A DNA stretch of 64,000 bases, from assembly GCA_018136815.1 (NCBI GenBank), contig CM030932.1:8184001-8248000 (forward strand), in the 5' to 3' direction. The stretch is from Isochrysis galbana. Lineage: Eukaryota; Haptophyta; Isochrysidales; Isochrysidaceae. Both the position numbers and the translations under genes were made by a program. How positions within the stretch are numbered: the first letter of the stretch is position 1; each line of letters starts with the position of its first letter. Below the pieces are notes generated by a model, which saw only the letters and a program-made list of their open reading frames with translations, had not been told where the DNA came from and ran no database searches. Below, in pieces: positions 9,561-18,701 of the stretch.

Positions 9561-11380
9561 CGAGGTTCCCTTTTCTTGTCACAACCTTCCTAAGATGTTG
9601 CAACAGTACTAATATGAGCTTACACTGTCAATAAAAGCTCCAAAATGCCAAACCACTGATATCAGTTGTCAGTTTTTAGGACTATTGTTAAAGCGATGGT
9701 TCTACTATTAAAAGGGACTTCGACCATCAATTACAAGCGCGGCGCGCGAATAGAATCCCGGTGGCGAGGCGGCCCAGCTCCTCCCTCCCTCGCTCTCCCC
9801 TTCACCCTTCATAGCTTCCATTCCCCCACTTGCCTGGCGTGCTGGCGCTCGCCTCCGACAATGAGGCGGAGGGTGGCGCCCTCGCCGCGCTTGGAAGCCC
9901 GTCGCGAATCTCCCGGGCACGCTCCTGGAGTGGTCGGCTGTGGATGAAGCGTCTGGGCGGAGCGCGGAGCGCAGGCTGCGCAAGTGGCGAGGGGCTGCCA
10001 CATGGCGGTGGTGCGCTCCAAAGTGGCATGCAGGTAGTGGAGAGGGCGCGGCCGTCGCGGTCAGAAGTCGCGCGCGCGCCCCCTCGCGCTCATTTCGAAG
10101 CTGGAAGCTGGCCCAGCAGGAGTCCTCGCGCACGCGTAGGGATCGCACGAGCTAAGCTCTGGAGCAGCTGGCGCGGCAAAAGTCTCGTGCGCGCTAGCGT
10201 GGGGCCGCAAGCTCATCTCAGCAGGGAATTCGATAGGCTCTCGCTCACATTCCTCTCTTCCTCTCCCTCCCACCTCCCTCCCTCCTTCTCTCTCTCTCTT
10301 TGTCCGTCTCTGTCTCTATCTTTGCCTCTCTGTCTCTGTTTGTCTCTTTCCCTCCCTCTCTCCCTCCCTCCCTCCCTATCCTCCCTTCCTTTCCTCACTC
10401 ACTCACTCACGCACTCACTCTCACTCCCTCCCACCTTCCCCTCTCCCTCTCTCTCCCCATCCACCCCTCCATCCCCATCCCTCTGTCTCTCCCTCTCTTT
10501 CTCTTTCTCTTTCACTTTCACTCACTCACGCACTTACTTACTCACTCATTCACTCACTCACACACACATGCGCTTGCCAACGTACATATGTAGTCTCTAA
10601 ATCGGGTTCACCGCATTAAGACCAAGCTTAGAGGGGGGCGAGAGCGACATCGAGCGAGAGGCGAGAGGCGAGGGTGAGTGAGAGGAGGGCTGTGTTGGCA
10701 GGGACTGGTGAGGCGAGGCGAGTTTGTAGGGTACGAGTGTTACGAGAGCGAGAGCGACGAGAGCGAGAGCGACGGATGACGACTGACGACAGGACGTCGG
10801 ACAACGATGCAGAAAACAACAGGATGCACCGACTCACGAACGCACCAGAATCATTCACCCAAACTAAGCAAAACATGAAATAACCGAGACCCCACATCGC
10901 CGGTAACTCAAACACGTCGCGAGAGACGGAGAGAGAGCGAGAGAGAATCCGCAGCGATGGCCGGAGCGTGTCTTCGTTTTAGATTTCCCACGAGGCGGAA
11001 AGTCCGAAGAGGAACGTTATGTCGCGCGACCGCGGCCATCACTTTGGATACAGATCGCAGCGAGATATCCTTGCGATCGAAGAAATCTTGCCGTTGAGCG
11101 TGAACCTTCTAGACGTTTCTATCGAGCGACCCTGAGTAGCAACCAAGGGGGAGGAAAACCAAAAACCAAAGGGCCAAGGGCTTGCATGCAACTTGCATCA
11201 AGGAGAAAGATAACCAAAAACCAAAGCAGCGAATCTAAATCAATCTCCAAGGGGAGATGGCAAACCAAGGACCAAGGAGAAAGATTCCCTCATCCAAGCA
11301 GCGAACCTAAATCGATCTCCAAGGGGAGATGGCAAACCAAAACTGATTGCCCCCAGAAGCAGGTAACGAAACGCGGGGAG
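9561..11380. other. Low-complexity intergenic DNA
   Basis: 9780-10210 is GC-rich with overlapping open frames of biased composition on both strands and no recognisable protein. 10250-10570 is a long CT/TCAC array. 10625-10790 contains GAGCGA/GAGAGG repeats. No gene supported. Confidence 0.6.
11150..11345. repeat. Short tandem repeats, about 70-bp unit
   Basis: The phrase AATCTAAATCAATCTCCAAG...GGAGATGGCAAACCAA occurs twice (from about 11230 and 11305) with small changes, and AACCAAAAACCAAAG is repeated just before. Confidence 0.75.
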
Positions 11381-11499
11381 ATAGCGAATTAAACCGTTTT
11401 GCGAGGCGCCTGGGAGGAAGAAAGGTGGGGAAACTTCCCTTCTCTTCGAGAGAAAAAGAGAGGGCGCTCCACACCCCTAGATCCTAGGCGTCCACGCGA

Positions 11500-12250
11500 A
11501 GTTTTTGACCAAGAACGAGAGAATTATAACGATAAATACCGAAAGAAGAGAAGAGAGAAGCCTAACGAGCGTCTATTCGCGAATGCGACATTTTCGAAGC
11601 AGATTACTCTCTTCCGGTTGCTATCCATTGCGACAACTCAGCAACAATCGCCTCGATCAAGAATCTTGGTGTCACGGCTTGCACTCGTCACAACGAAAAT
11701 TGGCTCTAGTTTGGCTGCAAACAATATCTCGATCGCTTATCTCTACTCCTTCGTGGCTGTCGACCAACAACCAAATTGCCGACATGATGACTAAGGCTCT
11801 AGAAAAAGGGAAGTTCGAAGTTCGTTTCGTTCCGCAACAAGTCGCTCGGATCATTTTAGCGACTTGTCGCGCTTCCGCACGTATGTCCCACCGGTCAACC
11901 TGCAAACTCTCTTAGAGTTGACAGGCCTCATGCCGTAGTGGAGCCATGACGCCTTTATCGGCCTAATGAGAATCCTTCGTCGGCCTATGCGTAATCTCGC
12001 TTGAGCACGATTCAGTCCTGACGTATGCTTGTATCTTTCATTGGCAATGACATTGGGAATGACGTCGGAGGGGAAATAGGGATTTTCGCCTTTGGCGATG
12101 GGGGAGTGTCAAAGTTTTCTTGTTGTCCTAGTTTAATCCTAGTGCTGAGGGACCGTTCCTCATCGGCCACGGAGCTCCTACCCCGCGATGGGGGTGTGCG
12201 CGGTTGGCGGATGGCTCGTCCGGTGTATGTGGCTAGGGATGCTAGCCACT
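11500..12250 (+). mobile_element. Ty1/Copia LTR retrotransposon, broken 3' end
   Basis: A fossil fragment. Around 11760-11830 the text resembles the end of a Copia polyprotein (NNQIADMMTKAL), the C-terminus of the RNase H region. A purine-rich tract follows at about 12095-12106, and a TGTCAAAG start at 12107 looks like the beginning of the 3' LTR. A related LTR piece lies at 17786-17930. The copy is incomplete and looks old. Confidence 0.65.
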
Positions 12251-12355
12251 AGCCACTAGCCAACAAGACCTCTTACAAGACCACATTTTCTAACGGTAGT
12301 TTTAGGTTGTCTCCCCCTCCCCCCTCTCCCCCTGATCAAGGTTTTCTTGTAGGCC

Positions 12356-14371
12356 ATGCGCGACCTTCGCGCGGTGCTCTGCTGGTCGTCGAGCTGCAGC
12401 TGCGCGGGGATCCACCTGTGCGGCCGCGCAGGCGAGGCAGTATGCGCCAAGGGATTGACAGCGGCACTTCAGCTCTGGGGCAATCGCAGGCGTCTCAGCT
12501 GCAACGCTCGTTGTGCTTCCTCCCACCTCACCATGAGCGAGGCTCTCGAGGCGCTCACGAGAGCCGCCAGACAGAAAGGCCTCCGTACTTACGCACTGAG
12601 CCACTACCAGCCGCCGCTGCTTGCACAGGACGAGGGGGCGGGTGCGTATATCGCTGGACGGAGCGACTCCTCCGTGCGCAAGCAACACGGAGAGCCTGCG
12701 ATTCAAGAGCAGCAGCAACCACGCTTCGAGACCGTCGTTGCGCTCTGTGCTAGCCTGCGTGAGGTTCTGTTCGAGCCGGCACAGCTGGCCAAGAGTGTGG
12801 TGCGCGTATTGGGCACGGTCGTGCATATCGACCTGCAGATTGGCCGGCTAGATCTGGCTCACGACGGCGCGAAGCTCATCGTTAGAGTTCCCACACCGCC
12901 GATCCGAGCTGCCCTTGACGTAAGGGTCGGCGACGAGATCGCCGTGACAGGACGTGTGGTCAAGGAGCAGCGACGCACGCTCCTTGAGGCCGAGCACATC
13001 GAGACCCGCCAGCCCGACGAACGAAGAAGCATTGTTGGCACGGCAAACCAGGCAATCGCTGACGAGACCGCCTCTGCTCAAGCCACCACTGCCTTGCCAA
13101 TCCCATTTTCGCAGCAGCAAGTCTACTTTTGCGCTCCGTTAGAGCTGGGCTTTGCTGAAGCGCGTGACAACATTCTCGCGCATACCCCGCAGCCGCTACG
13201 TGTCATTGTTGATTGTGGGTACGACCACATGATGCGCGACGGGGAGTTGTGCTCCCTGGCCAACCAGGTGGGCTTGCATCTTCCGATGCACTGTGATGGG
13301 AAGCCAATCCCTATCAAGCATCTCACACGCCCATGCCGTGATCGGCTCAATGGCACCTTGTGCCATGTACGTAGCTTCCAACGGCTCGTTTGCTTAAGGT
13401 CCCCGTGCAATGTTGCACAGGTGACAGCATGTTATGGAATCGCCAGCCGCGTAGAAATGCGAGCGCACGTCCGATTCGGGGTTTGCACCAGTGGAGGCGA
13501 TACAAGTGATGCAAGTGGCGCCAGGTGCACGCAATCTGTGGGCAGTGATGGTTGTGGTGCCATTGAGGGTGCAGGGTGTGCAACTATTGAAGGGGCAGGC
13601 GGCAGCGGGACCGCTTGCAGCGACGGTGGTCATGAAGCTGGTGCAAGTGGTGCCGGCTCCTGCGATAAAGTAGGTGAAGACTTTTTGGCTCGCTCGGGCA
13701 CACCCTCAAGGTCGCTGTCGCTGCCGCACATTCGCTCGGCAGGCCTCGACGTGTGGTGGGGCGTCTCGCACTCTCCACACGGCCCTCTGGCCATCCATGG
13801 CGCCCCGTCCTCGCTTGTCTACCTTTGCCCCGACGCCCCGACGCCGCTGATGGAATTGGAGCCTTCTAAAACATACATAATTGGTGGGCTTGTTGACCGA
13901 CAGGTCGCGCGGGGCTCGTCATTGGCTCGTGCTGAGGCCCTCGGCATCGAAGCCCGAAGGCTGCCACTGCGTGAACACTTGCCGGTGGCACTGCGTCAGT
14001 CCGGGGGCACGGCGCGCCTGAAGCTGGATGCGCTCAATATAAACTCGGTCATGCACATGCTCGTATGCTGGTGCTCACATCGCTCTTGGGAGAAGGCGAT
14101 AGAAGGGGCAATGTGCACAGAGGATGCGCCGCAACGTCGTGGTGGCGGCGTGGGCGAGATCGGCTCCGTGCCAAAAGAGGGTGGACGGAGACGAGCTAGG
14201 AGGGCGAGGCGAGCGCGCCGCGCGGCTGCGGAGGGCTCTACCCCACCGGCGCCGAGAGAGCAGAGCGAGCAGGCAGTGGAAGCGGGCGTGTCCTGCTCGA
14301 GTCTCAACAACGGATGCGACTGTGACAAGGATAATTGCCAACTAAGCAAGAGTCCCGAGGCTTGTAGCTGA
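12356..14371 (+). CDS. TRM10: TRM10-type tRNA methyltransferase with OB-fold-like N-terminus
   Basis: Open frame of 671 residues; M60 (12533, ATSEALEALTR-like context) is an alternative start. Residues about 280-330 and 465-585 carry the TRM10 SPOUT domain: VIVDCGYDHMMRDGE with D286, LVYLCPDAPTPLMEL, YIIGGLVDRQ with D514 at the position of the family's catalytic aspartate, ARRLPLREHL, and LNINSVMHMLVCW...WEKAI. TRM10 uses S-adenosylmethionine to methylate N1 of purine 9 in tRNA. Residues about 145-215 (VVRVLGTVVHID...VGDEIAVTGRVV) look like a small OB fold of TEN1/RPA14 type, not part of ordinary TRM10. A Gly/Ala/Ser/Cys-rich insert (about 380-440) splits the domain, and the tail is basic. 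A 54-nt stretch at 13366-13419 could be an in-frame intron. Confidence 0.8.
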   Translation: MRDLRAVLCWSSSCSCAGIHLCGRAGEAVCAKGLTAALQLWGNRRRLSCNARCASSHLTMSEALEALTRAARQKGLRTYALSHYQPPLLAQDEGAGAYIAGRSDSSVRKQHGEPAIQEQQQPRFETVVALCASLREVLFEPAQLAKSVVRVLGTVVHIDLQIGRLDLAHDGAKLIVRVPTPPIRAALDVRVGDEIAVTGRVVKEQRRTLLEAEHIETRQPDERRSIVGTANQAIADETASAQATTALPIPFSQQQVYFCAPLELGFAEARDNILAHTPQPLRVIVDCGYDHMMRDGELCSLANQVGLHLPMHCDGKPIPIKHLTRPCRDRLNGTLCHVRSFQRLVCLRSPCNVAQVTACYGIASRVEMRAHVRFGVCTSGGDTSDASGARCTQSVGSDGCGAIEGAGCATIEGAGGSGTACSDGGHEAGASGAGSCDKVGEDFLARSGTPSRSLSLPHIRSAGLDVWWGVSHSPHGPLAIHGAPSSLVYLCPDAPTPLMELEPSKTYIIGGLVDRQVARGSSLARAEALGIEARRLPLREHLPVALRQSGGTARLKLDALNINSVMHMLVCWCSHRSWEKAIEGAMCTEDAPQRRGGGVGEIGSVPKEGGRRRARRARRARRAAAEGSTPPAPREQSEQAVEAGVSCSSLNNGCDCDKDNCQLSKSPEACS

Positions 14372-15800
14372 TTACTGCCGCATGTTGAACGGGCTGTTCG
14401 CCCGCTAGCTGCGCGCCTCGGATTCACAATCACACAGCCGCGGCTCGGCGACTCTCTGACGCTGATTCTCGAAGCCGAAGCCGAACTCGTGATTCTCATC
14501 ATTGAGAATCGTAGCTTAGACTTCACGTATCATGTAAACTTGCCGTTAGGCTGCAGATGACGCTTCATAACGGGATGGCCGGATGCCTCCTTTCTCCGCT
14601 CTCGATATGAAGACGCCCTCTTGCTGCTCATGCACGCACCTCTGCACTCAGCTAGAATAAACTAGCTTGGCAGTTGTGGAATGGCCAGCCGTTCTACGTT
14701 TTACGCGCTACTTGCGGCGCGCCTGCTTTCGCATTGCTTCGCTGAAGGGCCAGACAAGAGTCGCGAAACTCATTCCGAGACTTGGAACATTTGAGGCGTA
14801 ACGCTTTCTCGAAATTGGGGGCCGAAATGGCCGCATGCATGCGCAACTGTAGCTTGAACTCACCTTCCAAAACCCAAATTTCACGGCTTGTCGATTGCCG
14901 ACCGGCGACGCCCGTGGGACGTGAGCACGCGCCGGCCACCAGCCCCACGCCGCCAAATGCGATCGCCAATTACCATTAGCAATCCCGCGGTTGTCCTCTA
15001 ATCGCCTGCTATTAGATAAGAAGTAGATAATAGAGTGCTCAAAAGCCCAACAGATTTAAGTGTATTCGCACTAGCTAGCCGCTCCCTTCCTATCCGGGTG
15101 AGTCAAGATGCCTTCGCAGTTCGCGCGCTAGAGATGGCACCGATAGCTGGGACCTGATTTTGTACTACTTTGGCACCCTAGTGCGTTGACCTTACGGGGG
15201 AATAGGGGAGGGAACCGGAGTGACGCCTGGAGAGACCGACCCTACGATGAGTGTGAGGCGTGCACCCCTCCCAAGGGCAAGGGGAGGAAGGTGGTACCAA
15301 ATGGAGGCACATCGACTGTTGGCGCGCTGCTAGCGCGCTAGCGCCAGCACACCAGCCAAAACCAAAACTCATAGACGACATATTTTGGGGATATTTGGGC
15401 AGCCTCCCAGGATATAAACGGGATATCGTCGCGGAGTATTTGGGCAGATTTTCTTCGGAATATTTCTGTCTGGTCATACGCACCGCATAGGCGTTGCATT
15501 AATTATGCTGGCTGTGAGGTGCCTGTGATCCTCTCTCAAACCGAGGTGCAGCTCGCCTAAAGCTACCCCGAAACGGAATGACAAGCGACCTTGAATCTAT
15601 ACGTACTGGACGCACTCCTACAATCATACAAGTGCCGTCAAAACCTTGATTGCACTTAGTGCCCAGATCCTACGCGAGGCACGGTGCGCGCCGTGCAGTC
15701 TACGTGTAGTCGTGGAGCGCTGCTCCACACGGCAAGCACCGGCGCAGAGGCATCCACGGCGAACTACTCGACTGCACCGAAGTGAACGACCAACGCGTCC
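14372..15800. other. Intergenic, nothing recognised
   Basis: Flank between converging genes. No convincing coding frame. A repeated GGATATTTGGGCAG-like phrase appears at 15386-15450. Confidence 0.4.
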
Positions 15801-15801
15801 G

Positions 15802-17247
15802 TCACTCCTCATGATGCCTCCCGTTGCCACCCCCGATCCTAGTGCGCCTCGTCGCCGCAACATTTTCCCCGAGAAGTGTGCGGAAATCGGAGCCTCCAGT
15901 GCCGGTGCTAGTCTTCCTGAGATAGTTTGACGCGACACGCATGTGCCGTTTGCGCATCGCGATAAGTGCGTCCACCGCTGCGTTGTGCGCGCTCACGAGC
16001 ACCACAGGCGCGTGGACATCTGCTGCCGCCTCGTGTAGCGACCCCCACTTCTCAAGCTCGGCCTCAATGCTTGCAAGCAGCTTGGCGTGCTGCCGCGGCA
16101 GATACTTGTCTCTCATCTCGCGACGGAACGAGCAGCCGAGGGGGCCGTGGTGCACTCCGAGCACTGCATCCACCAGCATCAGGATCGCCGTTTGGCCGGC
16201 GCTCGGTCCCTTGTGATGGACAATGCGCCACAACCCGCGCGAGGCCGCAACTGCCGTAGACAGGGACGGAGACGTAGAAGGCAACGTCGCCACATCCGCA
16301 GCTTTTTCTGGTGGATGCTCTTCATCCGGGGGAACTCCTTCCAACTCGAGTCCGACCTCGTCCCATCCGCCTAGCAGCGGCCGGTATACGTCGTAAAAGA
16401 TATCGGGCTCAACCATTTGCTCTATCTCACCGAGCAAGTCCACCACGTCCGTTAGGGCGCCAGTGAGACGCTCGCACAGGGCCACAAGACGGGACCAGCC
16501 GCCGGGCCACCCACGACGACGAACGAGGCTGGGTACAGCGAGCATCTCTCGCAGCAGCGGTGCCAGTGCCAGCTGCACGCCAAACGGCACGGCATGGAAG
16601 CCAACCTCGGCCTTAGTGCCGCTCATGCTCACAAGCGGCGCAAAGTCACGTGCGCTCGGCCTTTTCCCCCCGCTGCGACGGCCACATGTCGAATGGTTCC
16701 ACAGGTCGAGCCCGGTTGAAGTGAGTACCTCTGGCAGACCGAGCCGACGGCACGCAGTGCTCCACGGCATCGCAATCGCGCTGGGCAGCCGGACGGGTCC
16801 AGCAGCCGCCTCTCCACAGCTATCCGGAGGAGTAGTGCGCGCCGGTCCGACGCGCTCCCACGCTGCCTTGTTCGCGTTTGCGAGCGAGTGCGCAATGCAG
16901 CCGAGTAGCACGTACGCTCTGCGTAGCTGGGGCAGTGGCAAAGCTTCTACAAGCACTGCCGCCTGGCGCCCATCGAGGCGGAGGCTTGCGATCTCTCTGC
17001 CAAGATCGCCTGAACGGTTGAGCCGCGGCAAGTCGCGAGCGAGCTGGTCGTAGGCCGACAGAGAGGGTGGGAGAGAGAGAGAGAGAGAGGAGGGCAAGAA
17101 GCCAAGAGAAGGATCGAGTTGGTAGTGAGAGCAGAAGAGCCGCCAGCGGAGGGCGGGGAGGAGGAGGCGTAGGCAGGCGAAGAGCAGACCACACATACAC
17201 GTTGCATACCAGCACACTAACCAAGGGGATGAGATGGAGAGACCCAT
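15802..17247 (-). CDS. IDO: Indoleamine 2,3-dioxygenase, membrane-anchored form
   Basis: Intronless; 490 residues from 17274, or 481 from the preferred ATG at 17247. Family landmarks in order (490-residue numbering): HYQLDPSLGFLP, LARDLPRL, YVLLGCIAHSLANA, LPSAIAMPWSTACRRLGLP, VSMSGTKAEVGFH, GPSAGQTAILMLVDAVLG, MRDKYLPRQHAKLL, then RKRHMRVASNYL with H444 at the proximal haem ligand, and TGTGGSD. IDO opens the indole ring of tryptophan to N-formylkynurenine, the first step of the kynurenine pathway. Unusually, a hydrophobic stretch (WLVCWYATCMCGLLFACLRL, residues 19-38) precedes the domain, suggesting a signal anchor. A CT microsatellite is translated as SLSLSLPPSL inside the GFLP...LARDLP region. 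The catalytic domain is certain; the exact N-terminus is not. Confidence 0.82.
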   Translation of the reverse strand: MGLSISSPWLVCWYATCMCGLLFACLRLLLPALRWRLFCSHYQLDPSLGFLPSSLSLSLPPSLSAYDQLARDLPRLNRSGDLGREIASLRLDGRQAAVLVEALPLPQLRRAYVLLGCIAHSLANANKAAWERVGPARTTPPDSCGEAAAGPVRLPSAIAMPWSTACRRLGLPEVLTSTGLDLWNHSTCGRRSGGKRPSARDFAPLVSMSGTKAEVGFHAVPFGVQLALAPLLREMLAVPSLVRRRGWPGGWSRLVALCERLTGALTDVVDLLGEIEQMVEPDIFYDVYRPLLGGWDEVGLELEGVPPDEEHPPEKAADVATLPSTSPSLSTAVAASRGLWRIVHHKGPSAGQTAILMLVDAVLGVHHGPLGCSFRREMRDKYLPRQHAKLLASIEAELEKWGSLHEAAADVHAPVVLVSAHNAAVDALIAMRKRHMRVASNYLRKTSTGTGGSDFRTLLGENVAATRRTRIGGGNGRHHEE

Positions 17248-17274
17248 GTCCCTCTGCTCTGCTCTCCCTCTCAC

Positions 17275-17660
17275 CTCTCTCTCTTGCCCCCTCCCTCCCT
17301 CCCTCCCTCCCTCCCTCCCTCTCCCTCTCCTCTCCTCTCCTCTCTCTCTCTCCCTCCCTCCTCTCTCCCCCCCCCCCCCTCAGAAGCTTGGTCGATCGAT
17401 CCCTCGCACCCGCCACCACTCCCCGGCTTCGATTCCGAATGAAAGCTATTCCTGCCTTTCCACATATATCTCTCCTAGAGAAGTGGGATCCCCGTCCAAA
17501 ACAGGAAACCAGAAACCAGGGAGGGGGGGGAAGGGCGGGCGGGGGGGGGGGAGGGGGGGAAGACGAACGAGGAAGCCGGGGAAGAAGAAGAAGTGGTGGT
17601 GGGGAGGGGGAGGGGGAGGGGGGGGGGGGGGATGCGGGGAGACCTGTGAAGAGGGAGTGT
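17275..17660. repeat. CT-rich and G-rich simple repeats
   Basis: (CCCT)n and (CT)n with a poly-C run at 17280-17385, then long G runs at 17520-17635. Frames translated from this DNA are artefacts. Confidence 0.9.
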
Positions 17661-17785
17661 TTGGAGGGACTCGCTCTCGCTCATCCTCATCTCATCATCC
17701 TCCGAATCACACCATGTCATCAATCTTTGGTCTTTGGTCTTTGGTCTTTGGTCTTTGGGTTCCGGTTGTTGTTGTTGTTGTGTTA

Positions 17786-17930
17786 GTATAACCTTTGTGC
17801 TGCGGGACCGAAGCCCTTCGACGGCAACGGAGCCCCTCCCCCGCGATGGGGGTGTGCGCGGTTGGCGCATGGCTCGCCCGGTGTATGTGGCTAGGAATGC
17901 TAGCGAACAAGATTCATACGACGCCATAAG
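17786..17930 (+). mobile_element. Copia-type LTR fragment
   Basis: A fossil fragment that matches about 12125-12250 over the phrases GCGATGGGGGTGTGCGCGGTTG and CCGGTGTATGTGGCTAGG. It is a broken LTR piece without internal coding region. Confidence 0.6.
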
Positions 17931-18180
17931 TTCTAATGTGGTACCCCCGCCGAGAGGTCACCGCAATCTCCATCACACCAGCGCGCGCGTCAACGCTCAA
18001 GGGTGCAACACACATCATCGAATGGAATCAATCGACGAATTCGATGAAAATCTTTCCTCCGAATTTGTGGCTGCCGAGTGCGCCACGCGTTCCCACAACT
18101 GGGAATTGGTGGCTGGTGGGACCTGGACAATATGGTCAGTCTACACAAATTCTTTAGTGGTGGCCAATGTATGCCAGATC

Positions 18181-18693
18181 CCTAGGTGGGAAACCCGTGT
18201 TTACCGTGTTTCTACGAAGGCCAAAGACAGCCCGTTTTTACCGTGTTTCAAAACCCCTCTGTTTTAGGTACCGTGTTTGTACGGGTACGGGTACGGGGGG
18301 GTGCGCCCAGACTCGTGACAGCGCCATGCAGCGGCGCAGCGGCTCTGTGAGCTGCGGCGCGTAGGGCGTAGGACGCGCACGCGCGCTCAGCGCGCGTGCG
18401 CGCGATTGCGTGTGCATGTGTGCGCGTGTGCGCGCGTGCGCGCGCGTATCAACTAATATTGATGGCTCACTTGTCACTTGCTCTTCCCAATCTCCAATCA
18501 ACAATCAAAATCAGAGCAACCGTACTTTTAGTTAGACAAGTAGCAAGTAGGTAGCGTCGCGCAAGTGGCGCAGGGGGAAGCCCCCCTCGGTATCACTGTG
18601 TTTTGGACTGTTTTTGGCTGTGTTTCTATGATAGCCAAAAACAGCCTGTTTTTGCTGTGTTTGGAAAACTTTTGGCTGTGTTTCCCACCTAGG
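18181..18693. mobile_element. Non-autonomous hAT-like element with 8-bp TSD
   Basis: 513 bp bounded by inverted repeats CCTAGGTGGGAAAC (18181) and GTTTCCCACCTAGG (ending 18693). The direct repeat GCCAGATC flanks it exactly (18173-18180 and 18694-18701), the 8-bp target-site duplication expected of hAT transposons. Subterminal repeats of GTGTTTCTA/GCCAAA-ACAGCC-GTTTTT type sit inside both ends. No transposase is encoded, so mobilisation would need one in trans. Confidence 0.85.
18370..18450. repeat. Alternating CG/TG tract
   Basis: Nearly continuous purine-pyrimidine alternation rich in GCGCGC and GTGTGC, with an inverted repeat CGCACGCGCGCTCAGCGCGCGTGCG. It can form Z-DNA or a hairpin. It lies inside the hAT-like element. 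Confidence 0.8.
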
Positions 18694-18701
18694 GCCAGAT
18701 C

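Noticed and set aside
9830-10600. Open plus-strand frame of 256 codons
   Set aside because: The second half is translated CT/TCAC repeat and the first half is open on both strands because of GC bias; no motif.
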